A stretch of DNA of 64,000 nt from positions 186,001 through 250,000 of the forward strand of contig JAEPMA010000007.1 of the NCBI GenBank assembly GCA_017644185.1, in the 5' to 3' direction. This DNA is from Rhodospirillales bacterium (GTDB lineage Bacteria; Pseudomonadota; Alphaproteobacteria; Rhodospirillales; Casp-alpha2). Every line of letters begins with the position of its first letter. Positions within the stretch are counted from its first letter, which is position 1. Under the pieces are notes generated by a model that was given only the letters and a program-made list of their open reading frames with translations, had not been told where the DNA came from and searched no databases. Both the position numbers and the translations under genes were made by a program. Below, piece by piece: positions 26,725-35,213 of the stretch.

Positions 26725-27516
26725 TCATTGCACGCCGTAGGTTTCCGTGATCTCGACAGGCAAATGTCCCGGCGGCAGCTGGTAACGCTGAAACAGCAAC
26801 GGCACGTCCTGGATCGAGAAATCCTTGATGTCCCAAACCATGCCCATAGTGCCTTCAGGTAACATTAGGTGTCGGCACGCCGTGGCGTCGAGTGTGCGGC
26901 AGCCAATGGCGTGTTCCATGCGCAATGTCGGGAGATTGAAACGTTCGATCAGCATCCGGTGGAGCGAAGAGCCGTTGAGATCCTCGATATTCTCGTCGAG
27001 GTACATTTCACCGTGCTCATACTTGAAATAGACGCTGGAAAACGCGGGCGGCTGTTGGTCGAACCAGACCAAACGATCGACGCGGACGCATTGATCGACA
27101 TCCAGCGCGCTTTGCCACGGGCCCGTACTGTCATCGACATTTACGGCCAGCGTGCGCACGAACGGCATCTTGAGCTTGCCGGTGTCGGGGTCCTTGTAGC
27201 GATAAACGAACACTTCGTTTACCTGCGATAGACGGTCGGCGATGAATGTGCCGGTGCGCCGGTGGCGCACGACGAGCCCGTTGGCAACCAAGCGGGCGAG
27301 GGCCTTTTGCACCGTACCGACACTGACCGGCAGTTGCTCGGCGAGCGTGGTTTCGGTTGGGACCCGTTGACCGGGCTTGAAGCGACCCGAAATGACGCAT
27401 TCGGAAAAGGCTTCGACAAGTTGCTGATATTTGGGCGCGCCGCTGCCGGACGACCCGTCGCCGACGGATTCCACCAACACATCCATTGCAATCATCTGAG
27501 CCGACATTGAAGCCAT
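26725..27516 (-). CDS. GntR-family regulator, HutC/UTRA subfamily
   Basis: This 263-aa protein has a winged HTH (about 29-95; KYQQLVEAFSECVISGRFKPGQ, PTETTLAEQLPVSVGTVQKAL) and a UTRA ligand-binding domain (about 105-260). Four in-frame ATGs lie in the first 11 codons and none has a clear ribosome binding site, so the exact start is uncertain. The gene sits between tctCBA (same strand) and the divergent MBL/gamma-glutamyltransferase/GAF operon. It probably senses an intermediate of the shared pathway. The 93-bp divergent region is strongly A/T rich (27517-27565) and should hold both promoters. Confidence 0.9.
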   Translation of the reverse strand: MASMSAQMIAMDVLVESVGDGSSGSGAPKYQQLVEAFSECVISGRFKPGQRVPTETTLAEQLPVSVGTVQKALARLVANGLVVRHRRTGTFIADRLSQVNEVFVYRYKDPDTGKLKMPFVRTLAVNVDDSTGPWQSALDVDQCVRVDRLVWFDQQPPAFSSVYFKYEHGEMYLDENIEDLNGSSLHRMLIERFNLPTLRMEHAIGCRTLDATACRHLMLPEGTMGMVWDIKDFSIQDVPLLFQRYQLPPGHLPVEITETYGVQ

Positions 27517-27609
27517 ATACTTATTAGTTTTAAGTTGTATACTCTATAGTATATAAAAACAGATACCCGTCAACGTGCGATCCGCAAAGATATCCCGGGA
27601 GGCAACAAA

Positions 27610-28497
27610 TTGAAGATCACACTGCTTGGGACCGGGACACCGGCACCGTCTCTGGCGCGTCAGAGCTCCGGTTATCTGCTTGAAATCGGCGACGACGTCA
27701 TCGTTATGGATCATGGCCCCGGTGCTGCGCACCGTCTTTTGGAGGCTGGCTGCCATCCGACCAAGGTGACGCACGCCTTTATCAGCCATCTGCACTACGA
27801 CCACATGATGGATTATCCGCGCCTGATTCTGCAGCGTTGGGATTTAGGGGCGAACAAGATTCCCGAACTCAAGGTTTACGGCCCCAAACCGATCGCAGAA
27901 CTGACCGACAAGGCCGTGGGTCCTGACGGCCTGTTTGGGCTGGATATCGAATCAAGAGTTAGCCATCAGGCAAGCCTCGACGTTTATACGTCGCGGGGCG
28001 GCGTGCTGCCGCGACCGAAACCGAAACCCGACGTAACCGAGGTCGCCGCCGGCGATGTCATCGAAGGCAACGGCTGGCGTGTCGTCGTCGGCGAGGCGCA
28101 GCATTTCCAGCCGATCCTCGAATGCGTCGGGTATCGTTGGGAAACGCCGGAAGGTGTCCTGGTCTATTCAGGCGACAGCGGCGGCGTGCCCGAGAGCATG
28201 ATCGAACTTGCCAGGGATGCGGATGTGCTGATCCATATGTGCCACTTCTCGAGTGGCATGGAACCGACGCAGGCTTATCGGGATGCGAGCGGCAGCCACA
28301 TGGATATCGCCGAAATTGCCAGGCGTGCGAACGTCAAGACCGTGGTGCTGACCCACTTCATCCATCTGTTGGATCGTCCCGGAGTTTTGGAACAACTCGT
28401 CGGTGAGATGAAGGCCGTATTCGACGGAAACATCGTTATCGGACGCGACCTGATGACGATGTCGCTCAATATAGAATTACCGCACCGGGTCGATTGA
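27610..28497 (+). CDS. MBL-fold metallo-hydrolase, RNase Z/arylsulfatase-like group
   Basis: The 295-aa protein starts at a TTG at 27610 that has GGGAGG seven bases upstream; no ATG is near. The zinc-binding H60-x-H62-x-D64-H65 (SHLHYDH) is intact, with later metal ligands in EAQHFQP, YSGDSGG and the LTHFIH end. It resembles cytoplasmic tRNase Z-like hydrolases recruited to small-molecule catabolism, such as lactone or cyclic-ester hydrolases. It is followed by gamma-glutamyltransferase after 10 bp. The substrate is unknown. Confidence 0.87.
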   Translation: MKITLLGTGTPAPSLARQSSGYLLEIGDDVIVMDHGPGAAHRLLEAGCHPTKVTHAFISHLHYDHMMDYPRLILQRWDLGANKIPELKVYGPKPIAELTDKAVGPDGLFGLDIESRVSHQASLDVYTSRGGVLPRPKPKPDVTEVAAGDVIEGNGWRVVVGEAQHFQPILECVGYRWETPEGVLVYSGDSGGVPESMIELARDADVLIHMCHFSSGMEPTQAYRDASGSHMDIAEIARRANVKTVVLTHFIHLLDRPGVLEQLVGEMKAVFDGNIVIGRDLMTMSLNIELPHRVD

Positions 28498-28507
28498 GGA
28501 GGAACGG

Positions 28508-30274
28508 ATGATCGAAACCCGCGACGTCATAAGGGCCGAACGTTACGCGGTCTCAGCGGGTCACGAACTCGCCACCCGCGCCGGGATGGAAATCCTCGAG
28601 AACGGCGGCAATGCGGTCGACGCCGGAGTTGCGGCGGGCATGGCGCTTGGTGTGCTGCACTGTGATTTGGTAAATTTCGCCGGCGTCGCACCGATCATGA
28701 TCCGGATGGCCGAGATGGGAGAAACGATCACCATCGACGGCCTCGGTCACTGGCCGAAACTTGCATCCGTCGAGTTCTTCGAAAAGGAATTCGGCGGTGC
28801 GATCCCGCAGGGAATTCTCAGGACCGTGGTGCCGGCGGCGCCGGCAGCATGGATCACCGCGCTTCGGAAGTTCGGCACGATGACGTTCAAGGATGTGGCG
28901 AAGTACGCGTTAAGCTATGCCCGTGACGGTTTCCCAGCCTATCCGGTGTTCGCGCGCTTCATCGCCGACAACGAAAACGCGTACCGGCGCAGCCCGGCGA
29001 CGGAACAGATTTATCTGCCCGGCGGTCGGCCACCGGCAGTAGGCGATGTGTTCGTCCAAAGTGATCTCGGGAAGACGATACAGTACATGATCGACTGTTC
29101 CGAGGCAGCCGGCGGGGATCGCGATACGGGGCTGCAAGCTGCCTACGACGCTTTCTACAAGGGCGATATCGCGAAAACCATCACAGATTATCACATCGCG
29201 CATGGTGGGTTCATGCGTATGGAGGATATGAACGAATACCAGCCTCGTTTCGAGAAACCGATCAGCGTCATGTATAAAGGCGCCGAACTTCTCGCCTGTG
29301 GGGCGTGGTGCCAGGGTATATCGCTAGCGCAGGCATTCCGTATGCTGGACGGCATCGATACTGTCGGTCTTCAGCACAACTCGGCCGACTACATCCACTA
29401 TTTGAGTGCCGTGTTCGACCTGGTGTTTGCGGACCGTGACGAATACGTCGCCGATCCGGCTTTTGTGGATGTGCCGGTCGCTGAAATGTTGAATGACGAC
29501 TATCTGGCGGCCCGGCGCGCCCTGATCGATCCCAATCGGGCTTTCCGTGAAATGCCGCCCGCCGGTGATCCTTGGAATGGACTGGGGATGCTGGGTGAGG
29601 TTGCGGCGCATGGTAAGCGTAGTGATGCAGGCAACAACGATCCTCATGACACGGACCCGCGCAATCCAGGTGATCTGAAAGATACCTCATCGGCGGACAC
29701 AACCTACGTCAGCGTGATCGATGCGGCGGGAAATATGTTCTCGGCGACGCCGAGCGATACCTCGGCGGATACCGAGGTCGTTCCCGGGACTGGTCTTTGT
29801 CCCTCGTCCAGAGGGTCGCAATCCAGGGGCGAAGCGTCTTCGATCAATGCGCTGGCACCCGGCAAACGGCCGCGCCTGACACCCAATCCGGCGATCGCCT
29901 TGAAAGACGGCAAGCCTTTGCTGACGTTCGGCACGCCGGGCGGCGACGTGCAGATACAGGCGATGATACAGGTCTTCATCAACACCTTCGGTTTCGGGAT
30001 GGACATCCAGAAGGCGGTCGAGGCGCCGAGGTTCGCGACCTACAACTTCCCGTCTTCGTTCGCCCCTCATGCCTACCACCCCGGTCTCGTGATGCTGGAA
30101 GAGAGTATTTCCGGGGATGCCGCTGAAACCCTGTCGGTGCGCGGGCGCAATGTCGAACGTTGGGCCGACGGCACGTGGAAGGCCGGGGGCGTACTTGCAG
30201 TGAAACGCGAAGAGGACGGCACGCTCACGGCGGGCGCCGACCCGCGCCGTGCCGGCTTCGCGGCGGGAGTTTAA
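28508..30274 (+). CDS. Gamma-glutamyltransferase family protein (Ntn hydrolase)
   Basis: This 588-aa proenzyme has the autocatalytic nucleophile at T398 (SADTTYVSVIDAAGN), the GTG/PSSRGSQ-type substrate loop around 425-440, and the LTPNPAIAL and FGTPGGDVQIQA segments of the small subunit. No signal peptide is visible, unlike the periplasmic Escherichia coli enzyme, so it may act in the cytoplasm on an imported gamma-glutamyl or related amide. GAGGAGG precedes the start. It is the central enzyme of the operon divergent from GntR/tctCBA. Confidence 0.88.
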   Translation: MIETRDVIRAERYAVSAGHELATRAGMEILENGGNAVDAGVAAGMALGVLHCDLVNFAGVAPIMIRMAEMGETITIDGLGHWPKLASVEFFEKEFGGAIPQGILRTVVPAAPAAWITALRKFGTMTFKDVAKYALSYARDGFPAYPVFARFIADNENAYRRSPATEQIYLPGGRPPAVGDVFVQSDLGKTIQYMIDCSEAAGGDRDTGLQAAYDAFYKGDIAKTITDYHIAHGGFMRMEDMNEYQPRFEKPISVMYKGAELLACGAWCQGISLAQAFRMLDGIDTVGLQHNSADYIHYLSAVFDLVFADRDEYVADPAFVDVPVAEMLNDDYLAARRALIDPNRAFREMPPAGDPWNGLGMLGEVAAHGKRSDAGNNDPHDTDPRNPGDLKDTSSADTTYVSVIDAAGNMFSATPSDTSADTEVVPGTGLCPSSRGSQSRGEASSINALAPGKRPRLTPNPAIALKDGKPLLTFGTPGGDVQIQAMIQVFINTFGFGMDIQKAVEAPRFATYNFPSSFAPHAYHPGLVMLEESISGDAAETLSVRGRNVERWADGTWKAGGVLAVKREEDGTLTAGADPRRAGFAAGV

Positions 30275-30276
30275 GA

Positions 30277-30795
30277 ATGAACGAGATCAAGAGTGATAGC
30301 GCGGTGGTCAAAGCGCTCGGGCAGTATGCGGACAATGTCTCGACGGCGCCGGATGCGGGTGTTGCATTCCGGTATGCCGAGGAAGCAACGCGGGAATTGA
30401 TCGGCCACAGGTTGTTCACGATCATGCAGTTCGACCCCGATGCGATGCAGGTGAAACGCTGCTATTCGTCAAACCCGGAGAATTATCCGCCGGGCGGGCG
30501 GAAGGAAAAGCGTGACACCCAGTGGGGCCGGCATGTTCTGGAGCAGGGCCGTTATTATCTGGGGAGCGATGCCGAAGACATCCGTGACAACTTCGATGAT
30601 CACGAAGTGATCGCCAAGCTCGGCCTTGAATCGATCCTGAACATGCCGATCCGTCATCTCGGGCAGACTATCGGTACCATGAACCTTCTCGACGTCGCGG
30701 GGTATTACCGTCAGGAGCATGTGACAGTTGCGTCGGTGATTGCGTCTGGGTTGGCGTCCGTGCTGTTGCATCTCAATTTCCGTAATAAGTGCTGA
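30277..30795 (+). CDS. Stand-alone GAF-domain protein
   Basis: A 172-aa protein formed by one GAF domain (about 20-165): FRYAEEATRELIGHRLFTIMQF, then YSSNPENYPPGGRKEKRDTQWG, then the conserved SILNMPIRHLGQTIGTMNLLD core. It starts 2 bp after the gamma-glutamyltransferase stop and is therefore co-translated. The few cysteines are not placed as in free methionine sulfoxide reductases, so ligand sensing is more likely than catalysis. No output domain is present. Confidence 0.85.
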   Translation: MNEIKSDSAVVKALGQYADNVSTAPDAGVAFRYAEEATRELIGHRLFTIMQFDPDAMQVKRCYSSNPENYPPGGRKEKRDTQWGRHVLEQGRYYLGSDAEDIRDNFDDHEVIAKLGLESILNMPIRHLGQTIGTMNLLDVAGYYRQEHVTVASVIASGLASVLLHLNFRNKC

Positions 30796-30916
30796 CCGCG
30801 GTCGTCTTTTTCTGTCCAAACCACAATAAAGAGAACAATCCGCGGTTCTTTGGTTGCCGACGGCTTTCAACGCCGTGACACTTTATCCAGGTCATCCCTA
30901 AAAGAAGGGGGAGGAA

Positions 30917-31885
30917 ATGGGAAACAAAGTGAAATTCGGTATCCGTTTGACGGTGCAGGGGGAGATGGGCGCGACGTCGTCCGGCTTCGACTACGCGCTG
31001 GAGATGGCGCGCATTGCGGAGGATCTTGGTTTCGATTCTGTCTGGATCCCGGATCACGTCGAGAATGCGCATCTCGACCGTTCCAAGCCGATCCTTGAGT
31101 ACTGGACGGCGATGACCGCGATCGGCGCTTTAACCAAACGCGTCCGGTTGGGTGGCCATTCCATCAACAACACGTTCCGCCATCCGGGTCTGACGACAAA
31201 AATTGCCTGTACGCTGGACGAGATCACCGGCGGGCGTGTCATTCTGGCGCCGGGATCCGGTTGGTTCGCGGCGGAAGCGAAAGCCTATGGCTTTCACGAA
31301 TGGTTTGACGACGGATTGAAGCGGATTAAACGGCTCGACGAATGCCTCGAGATTTACCGTGGCCTGATCGAGAACGATAGCGAAGACGGCTATAGTTTCA
31401 ACGGCGAGTTCTATACGCTGGAAAACGCGTTCTGTAATCCGAAGCCGCCGCAAAAACCGTATCCGCCGATCTGGATCGCAGGCGACTCGCCGCCGACCCA
31501 GGAATTGATGATGAAGCACGGCGACGTGTGGTTCATGTATTCGAAAGCGCCGGCGGTTGTGAAGGAACTGGTCGACGGCATGAAGAAGAAGCTCACCGAC
31601 CGCCCGTGGGAGACGGCGATCTCGACGGTTGGGTTGTCAGGCACGACGGAAGCGGAGACGATGAAATGGGCGACCATGTATGCGGAGGAGCGTAAACACC
31701 GCTTTCCGATTCCGCCGACGGTCGACGACATTCTGGAGTCCAACCTGCTTGGAGATGAGGCGCGCGTCTGTGATCGCATCGACGAATGGATTGATGCCGG
31801 GGTCACCAATATCGTCGTCCAGCCGATGCCGCCGATGGAGGGGATGCGCTTCATCGGCGAAAAGATACTGCACCGCTATAGCTAG
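30917..31885 (+). CDS. LLM-class flavin-dependent oxidoreductase
   Basis: A 322-aa luciferase-like (beta/alpha)8 protein with the typical segments ARIAEDLGFDSVWIPDHV, RVRLGGHSINNTFRHPG, DEITGGRVILAPGSGWF and PPIWIAGDSP. Members use FMNH2 or F420 to oxidise or cleave organic substrates. The start has GGGGGAGG upstream. It ends 4 bp inside the end of the convergent DadA-like gene. It stands 121 bp after the GAF gene and may have its own promoter. No partner flavin reductase gene is adjacent. Confidence 0.87.
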   Translation: MGNKVKFGIRLTVQGEMGATSSGFDYALEMARIAEDLGFDSVWIPDHVENAHLDRSKPILEYWTAMTAIGALTKRVRLGGHSINNTFRHPGLTTKIACTLDEITGGRVILAPGSGWFAAEAKAYGFHEWFDDGLKRIKRLDECLEIYRGLIENDSEDGYSFNGEFYTLENAFCNPKPPQKPYPPIWIAGDSPPTQELMMKHGDVWFMYSKAPAVVKELVDGMKKKLTDRPWETAISTVGLSGTTEAETMKWATMYAEERKHRFPIPPTVDDILESNLLGDEARVCDRIDEWIDAGVTNIVVQPMPPMEGMRFIGEKILHRYS

Positions 31886-33084
31886 GTTTCGTCGACAATC
31901 TCGGCAATGGCTTCGGCAGTGCCCGCCGATAATGTCCAACCCAAATGACCGTGACCGGTGTTGTAGAAGACACCCTTCTTCCGTCCCGGGCCGACGGTGG
32001 GGGTCATGCTCGGCATCATCGGGCGGAGACCGGTCCATGTGGTGGTGTGCTCGCTGACCAGGCGCGGAAAGTGGTTCTTGGCCCAGCGTTCGAGCACCGC
32101 AGCGCGGGCGGGATCGATGGAAAGGTCGGCGCCCCGGAACTCTGCCAGACCGGCAATCCTCACCCGTTGACCAAGTCGGCTGGTGACGATTTTGGCCGCG
32201 TCGTCGAGCAACGCCACGTTCGGTACATCTTCCTTTGCGGTGTCAGGAGCGATGTCGAGGGTGAGGGAATAACCTTTCACCGGGTAGACGTTCACCCGAT
32301 CGCCGAGCATCGCCGCCAATCGCCGCGAGCCGACACCCGCGCAGATAACGACGTTGTCGAAGGTCATGTCTTCGCCGGTGTCGAGTGATATCCGGATGGT
32401 GCCGCCCACGGAACTGATGTCGATGACCCCGACGCCGAAGCGGGTTTCAACCCTTTCGTCACGGCAGATGGCGAGAAGGCCTTGTGTGAATTTGTGGACG
32501 TCACCGGAAAAATCGCCGGGCGTATAAAAGCCGCCGTAGTAGTCTCCCGCCAGCGCCGGTTCGAGGGCCCGGATTTCGTCAGGTGTCACGGCGCGCCGTT
32601 CGAGCCCGGAGGCGTTGAACACTTTGTTGGCGCGGGCTGCGGTCTCGAACTGTGTCTTCGTTCTGTGGACATGCATCAACCCGCTTTCGCGCATGTCGAA
32701 GTCGATTTGTTCCAGCCGGGCGATATCGCGCAGGCGTTCTCTCGAACGGAGCGCCATCCTCACCAAGCGTTCGGTATTCTTCGCCTGACGCAGGCCCTCG
32801 TACGCGAATTCGGTGAACCAGCTTAGTTTGTGCCTGTCCGGCTTTGCGCCGATCTTTAACGGGGCATCGGGGCCGAACATGGATTTGAACGCGGAACGAA
32901 CCGTATGCCAGTTATTCCAAACCTCGGCGTTCGAGGCCGAGATCTGTCCGCCGTTGGCGAACGAGGTTTCCATTGCCGCTTGTTCGTTCTTGTCGAAAAG
33001 ACAGACCTGGTGCCGGTGCCGGTCAAGGTGGTAAGCGGTGAGAACGCCTGTGACGCCGGCGCCGATGATTGCGGTTCGGGACAT
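31882..33084 (-). CDS. D-amino-acid dehydrogenase-like FAD oxidoreductase (DadA family)
   Basis: This 400-aa protein starts at MSRTAIIGAGVTGV (33084), which places the FAD Rossmann motif at the N-terminus as in DadA; the longer reading frame upstream lacks a start signal. Further DAO-fold marks are ETSFANGGQIS, GDVHKFTQGL, the second FAD strand VVICAGVGSRRLA, and the closing GLRPMMPSMTPTVGP and GHGHLGWTLSAGTA. It would deaminate D-amino or secondary amino acids and pass electrons to the quinone pool. It diverges from the HAD protein and may be regulated from the 33085-33274 region. Confidence 0.9.
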   Translation of the reverse strand: MSRTAIIGAGVTGVLTAYHLDRHRHQVCLFDKNEQAAMETSFANGGQISASNAEVWNNWHTVRSAFKSMFGPDAPLKIGAKPDRHKLSWFTEFAYEGLRQAKNTERLVRMALRSRERLRDIARLEQIDFDMRESGLMHVHRTKTQFETAARANKVFNASGLERRAVTPDEIRALEPALAGDYYGGFYTPGDFSGDVHKFTQGLLAICRDERVETRFGVGVIDISSVGGTIRISLDTGEDMTFDNVVICAGVGSRRLAAMLGDRVNVYPVKGYSLTLDIAPDTAKEDVPNVALLDDAAKIVTSRLGQRVRIAGLAEFRGADLSIDPARAAVLERWAKNHFPRLVSEHTTTWTGLRPMMPSMTPTVGPGRKKGVFYNTGHGHLGWTLSAGTAEAIAEIVDET

Positions 33085-33186
33085 GTTGCTCTGCTTGCCA
33101 TATGGGCAGGGCCGGGTCACGCGGAACCGTACATTCTGCGGGTAAATCGCGGCGCCCCTGCCGAAACGGGGTCTGTAGCGCATTTT

Positions 33187-33201
33187 ATCAATTTCATTGA
33201 T
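33187..33201. promoter_or_regulatory. Short inverted repeat in the dadA-like/HAD divergent region
   Basis: ATCAAT-TTC-ATTGAT (33187-33201) is a 6-bp inverted repeat in an A/T-rich stretch (33183-33240) between divergent genes. It could be a regulator half-site pair. The LysR regulator downstream of the HAD gene is a candidate binder. Evidence is weak because A/T-rich DNA gives such repeats by chance. Confidence 0.3.
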
Positions 33202-33274
33202 TGATGAATTCTATATATTTATTAGAATGATGATGCGAGATCGGATATCGATTTAATTCATCCGAGCAACGCAA

Positions 33275-34006
33275 ATGAATGGGAGCACACACGTGGAGGA
33301 TAATTCCGCACTCGCCCGCGAAATCGGGATGCTGGTATTCGATCAATACGGCACCGTCGTCGACATGCAGAAAGGGCTGACCGAGATCGCAACGCCGTTT
33401 CTGAAGGAAAAAGGTTGGGACGGCGAGGCGCACCGCTTCGTCACCTGGTGGCGGCGCACGCATTTTGAAAACTCGATGATCGACGCGCTTTGCGACCGGG
33501 GCCACACCCCATACCGCCAGATCGGTCACCGTGCCGTATCTTTCGTGATGGACCGCTGCGGCATCGAATATACGCAGGACGAGGTGCGTTGGCTGGTCGG
33601 CGAGATCGAAAACCTTAAACCGTTTCCGGACGTGCTCGATGCGCTCGCGAAACTCCGCAAGGCGGGCTACAAACTGGCGATCCTGTCGAACGGCGATCGG
33701 GATATGCTGGAAGCCGCCAAGCCGCATATCGGCTTCGAGATGGACTATACCATATCGGTGCAGGAATCCGGTTATTTCAAACCCGCATGGCAGACGTATG
33801 CGTCGGTCGAAGATATTACCGGCGAGGAGCGTTCAAGCTGTCTGTTCGTCGCGAACCACGCGTTCGACTGTATCGGCGCCAAGGCATTCGGCATGCGGAC
33901 GGCGTTTATCGACCGCCGCAAGCGACCCTTCGGTGAGACGCCGCATCAGCCGGACATGATTGTCGAGGATTTCAAAAGTCTCGCCGCCGCGCTGACGAAC
34001 GGATGA
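33275..34006 (+). CDS. HAD-superfamily hydrolase, haloacid dehalogenase (type II) like
   Basis: A 243-aa HAD protein with nucleophile D23 in VFDQYGTVVD; tyrosine two residues later in place of aspartate is the pattern of L-2-haloacid dehalogenases rather than phosphatases. Also present are SNGDRDM (Ser/Asn motif II), a lysine in YFKPAWQTY and FVANHAFDCIGAKAFGM (motif IV region). A GTG at 33293 is an alternative start. It is followed by a LysR gene after 18 bp. Substrate could be a 2-halo acid or another small acid. Confidence 0.83.
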   Translation: MNGSTHVEDNSALAREIGMLVFDQYGTVVDMQKGLTEIATPFLKEKGWDGEAHRFVTWWRRTHFENSMIDALCDRGHTPYRQIGHRAVSFVMDRCGIEYTQDEVRWLVGEIENLKPFPDVLDALAKLRKAGYKLAILSNGDRDMLEAAKPHIGFEMDYTISVQESGYFKPAWQTYASVEDITGEERSSCLFVANHAFDCIGAKAFGMRTAFIDRRKRPFGETPHQPDMIVEDFKSLAAALTNG

Positions 34007-34024
34007 TATCATGACGGGGGCGCC

Positions 34025-34954
34025 ATGAACCTTCGAAGAATCGACCTCAACCTGCTGGTCTATTTCGACGTGCTGATGCAGATGCGGCACGTATCTCGGG
34101 CGGCCGCGTACCTTGGGGTGGGACAACCGGCGATGAGCGCGGCGCTTGGCCGCCTTCGCGAGCTTTTCGAAGATCCGTTGTTGGTTCGCCAGGGTCACGA
34201 GATGGTGCCGACCCAGCGTGCCCTCAATCTTGAGGCCGAGGTCAAGAAAGTGCTGCGCGGAATCGAGGACGTGATTGAGCCGCCGGGCGACTTCGATCCC
34301 GCCGCGAGCACACGCGCGTTTCGGCTTCGTATGTCCGATCTGCTGACGTTTCTGGCACTACAGGATTTCGCCCGGATGCTTGAGGAGTCGGCGCCCGGGA
34401 TCACCCTTACGGTCGACCATTTCGCGCCTGACGAAACGGCGGATGCATTGACCGGCGACAAGATCGACGTTGCGATCAGTACAGGTTTGGATGTCACCAA
34501 GTCGATCCGCAAAGCCGACCTTTACGAGGATACGGTTGTCTGTATTGCCCACCGGGACTTCGATGTGTCCGGTGCTCTGAAATCCGCCGAGGCGTTCGCT
34601 CGCGCATCACAGGTACGCGTTTCACAGAGCCCCCTCGACGACCGCTTCGCCGACCATAACCTGCAGGCGATGGGCTTGGATAGAAACGTCAGAATCACCG
34701 TGCCGCACTGGCTGTCGCTCCCTGAGATTCTGTGTGCGACGCCGTTGATTGCGACCGTGCCGGCGACGTTCGCCCGCCGAATCGCGGATCGCCATCCGAT
34801 TGGCATCCATCCTATCGACATCTTCGACACCGCTTTTTCGTGGTCGATATACTGGCATCATCGCTACGACGGTGATCCGGCGCATCGCTGGCTCAGGGAC
34901 AGTCTTGGTGACAGTTGCATGCGTCAGCTAAGACAAGCGGGTGGAGCCGGATAG
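34025..34954 (+). CDS. LysR-family transcriptional regulator
   Basis: This 309-aa protein has an N-terminal winged HTH (MNLRRIDLNLL, then RAAAYLGVGQPAMSAALGRLR) and a two-lobed effector domain (about 95-300). NodD/LinR-style LysR proteins share the NLLVYFDVLMQMRHVSRAA opening. It follows the HAD gene by 18 bp in the same direction, which is unusual for LysR proteins that commonly diverge from their targets; it may regulate the HAD/DadA-like pair. The next 259 bp to 35213 contain no gene. Confidence 0.9.
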   Translation: MNLRRIDLNLLVYFDVLMQMRHVSRAAAYLGVGQPAMSAALGRLRELFEDPLLVRQGHEMVPTQRALNLEAEVKKVLRGIEDVIEPPGDFDPAASTRAFRLRMSDLLTFLALQDFARMLEESAPGITLTVDHFAPDETADALTGDKIDVAISTGLDVTKSIRKADLYEDTVVCIAHRDFDVSGALKSAEAFARASQVRVSQSPLDDRFADHNLQAMGLDRNVRITVPHWLSLPEILCATPLIATVPATFARRIADRHPIGIHPIDIFDTAFSWSIYWHHRYDGDPAHRWLRDSLGDSCMRQLRQAGGAG

Positions 34955-35145
34955 AGGGCGGATTCGCTTGGGCTTCCCTAGTGTATTTCAGCGCCTTGCC
35001 CAGATTTGCGACCATGGCGGGAAACTGTTGAATTCGGCCAGTTTCGGAAGTTACTTATATAAATTCCCGATGATTTGCAGGACATTCCGCAGCAAGTTCA
35101 TGCGGCTTTGTTTTGGCCGATGCGGGGCATGAGCGAGCGATACCA

Positions 35146-35172
35146 ACGCGCAGCCGAAGCTTCGGTGCGCGT
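35146..35172 (+). other. Leader hairpin upstream of the MHYT histidine kinase
   Basis: ACGCGCA (35146-35152) pairs with TGCGCGT (35166-35172), and inside it CCGA (35154-35157) pairs with TCGG (35162-35165), with one bulged G and an AGCT loop. It lies about 40 bases before the ATG at 35214 and has no T-tract, so it is not a terminator. It may be a leader structure or a binding site. The rest of the 34955-35213 interval shows no gene or other clear signal. Confidence 0.4.
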
Positions 35173-35213
35173 GATTCCCGTGCCGCACTTCGAGGTGCGT
35201 TGAAGGACGTTTG

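Noticed and set aside
30794-30803. Palindrome GACCGCGGTC followed by a T-rich stretch, considered as a terminator after the GAF gene
   Set aside because: The palindrome has no spacer, so only about three pairs remain once a loop is allowed; too weak for a terminator.
34941-35132. Small open frame (63 codons) in the gap before the MHYT kinase
   Set aside because: No ribosome binding site, no recognisable feature, and it overlaps the LysR gene end; not supportable as a gene.
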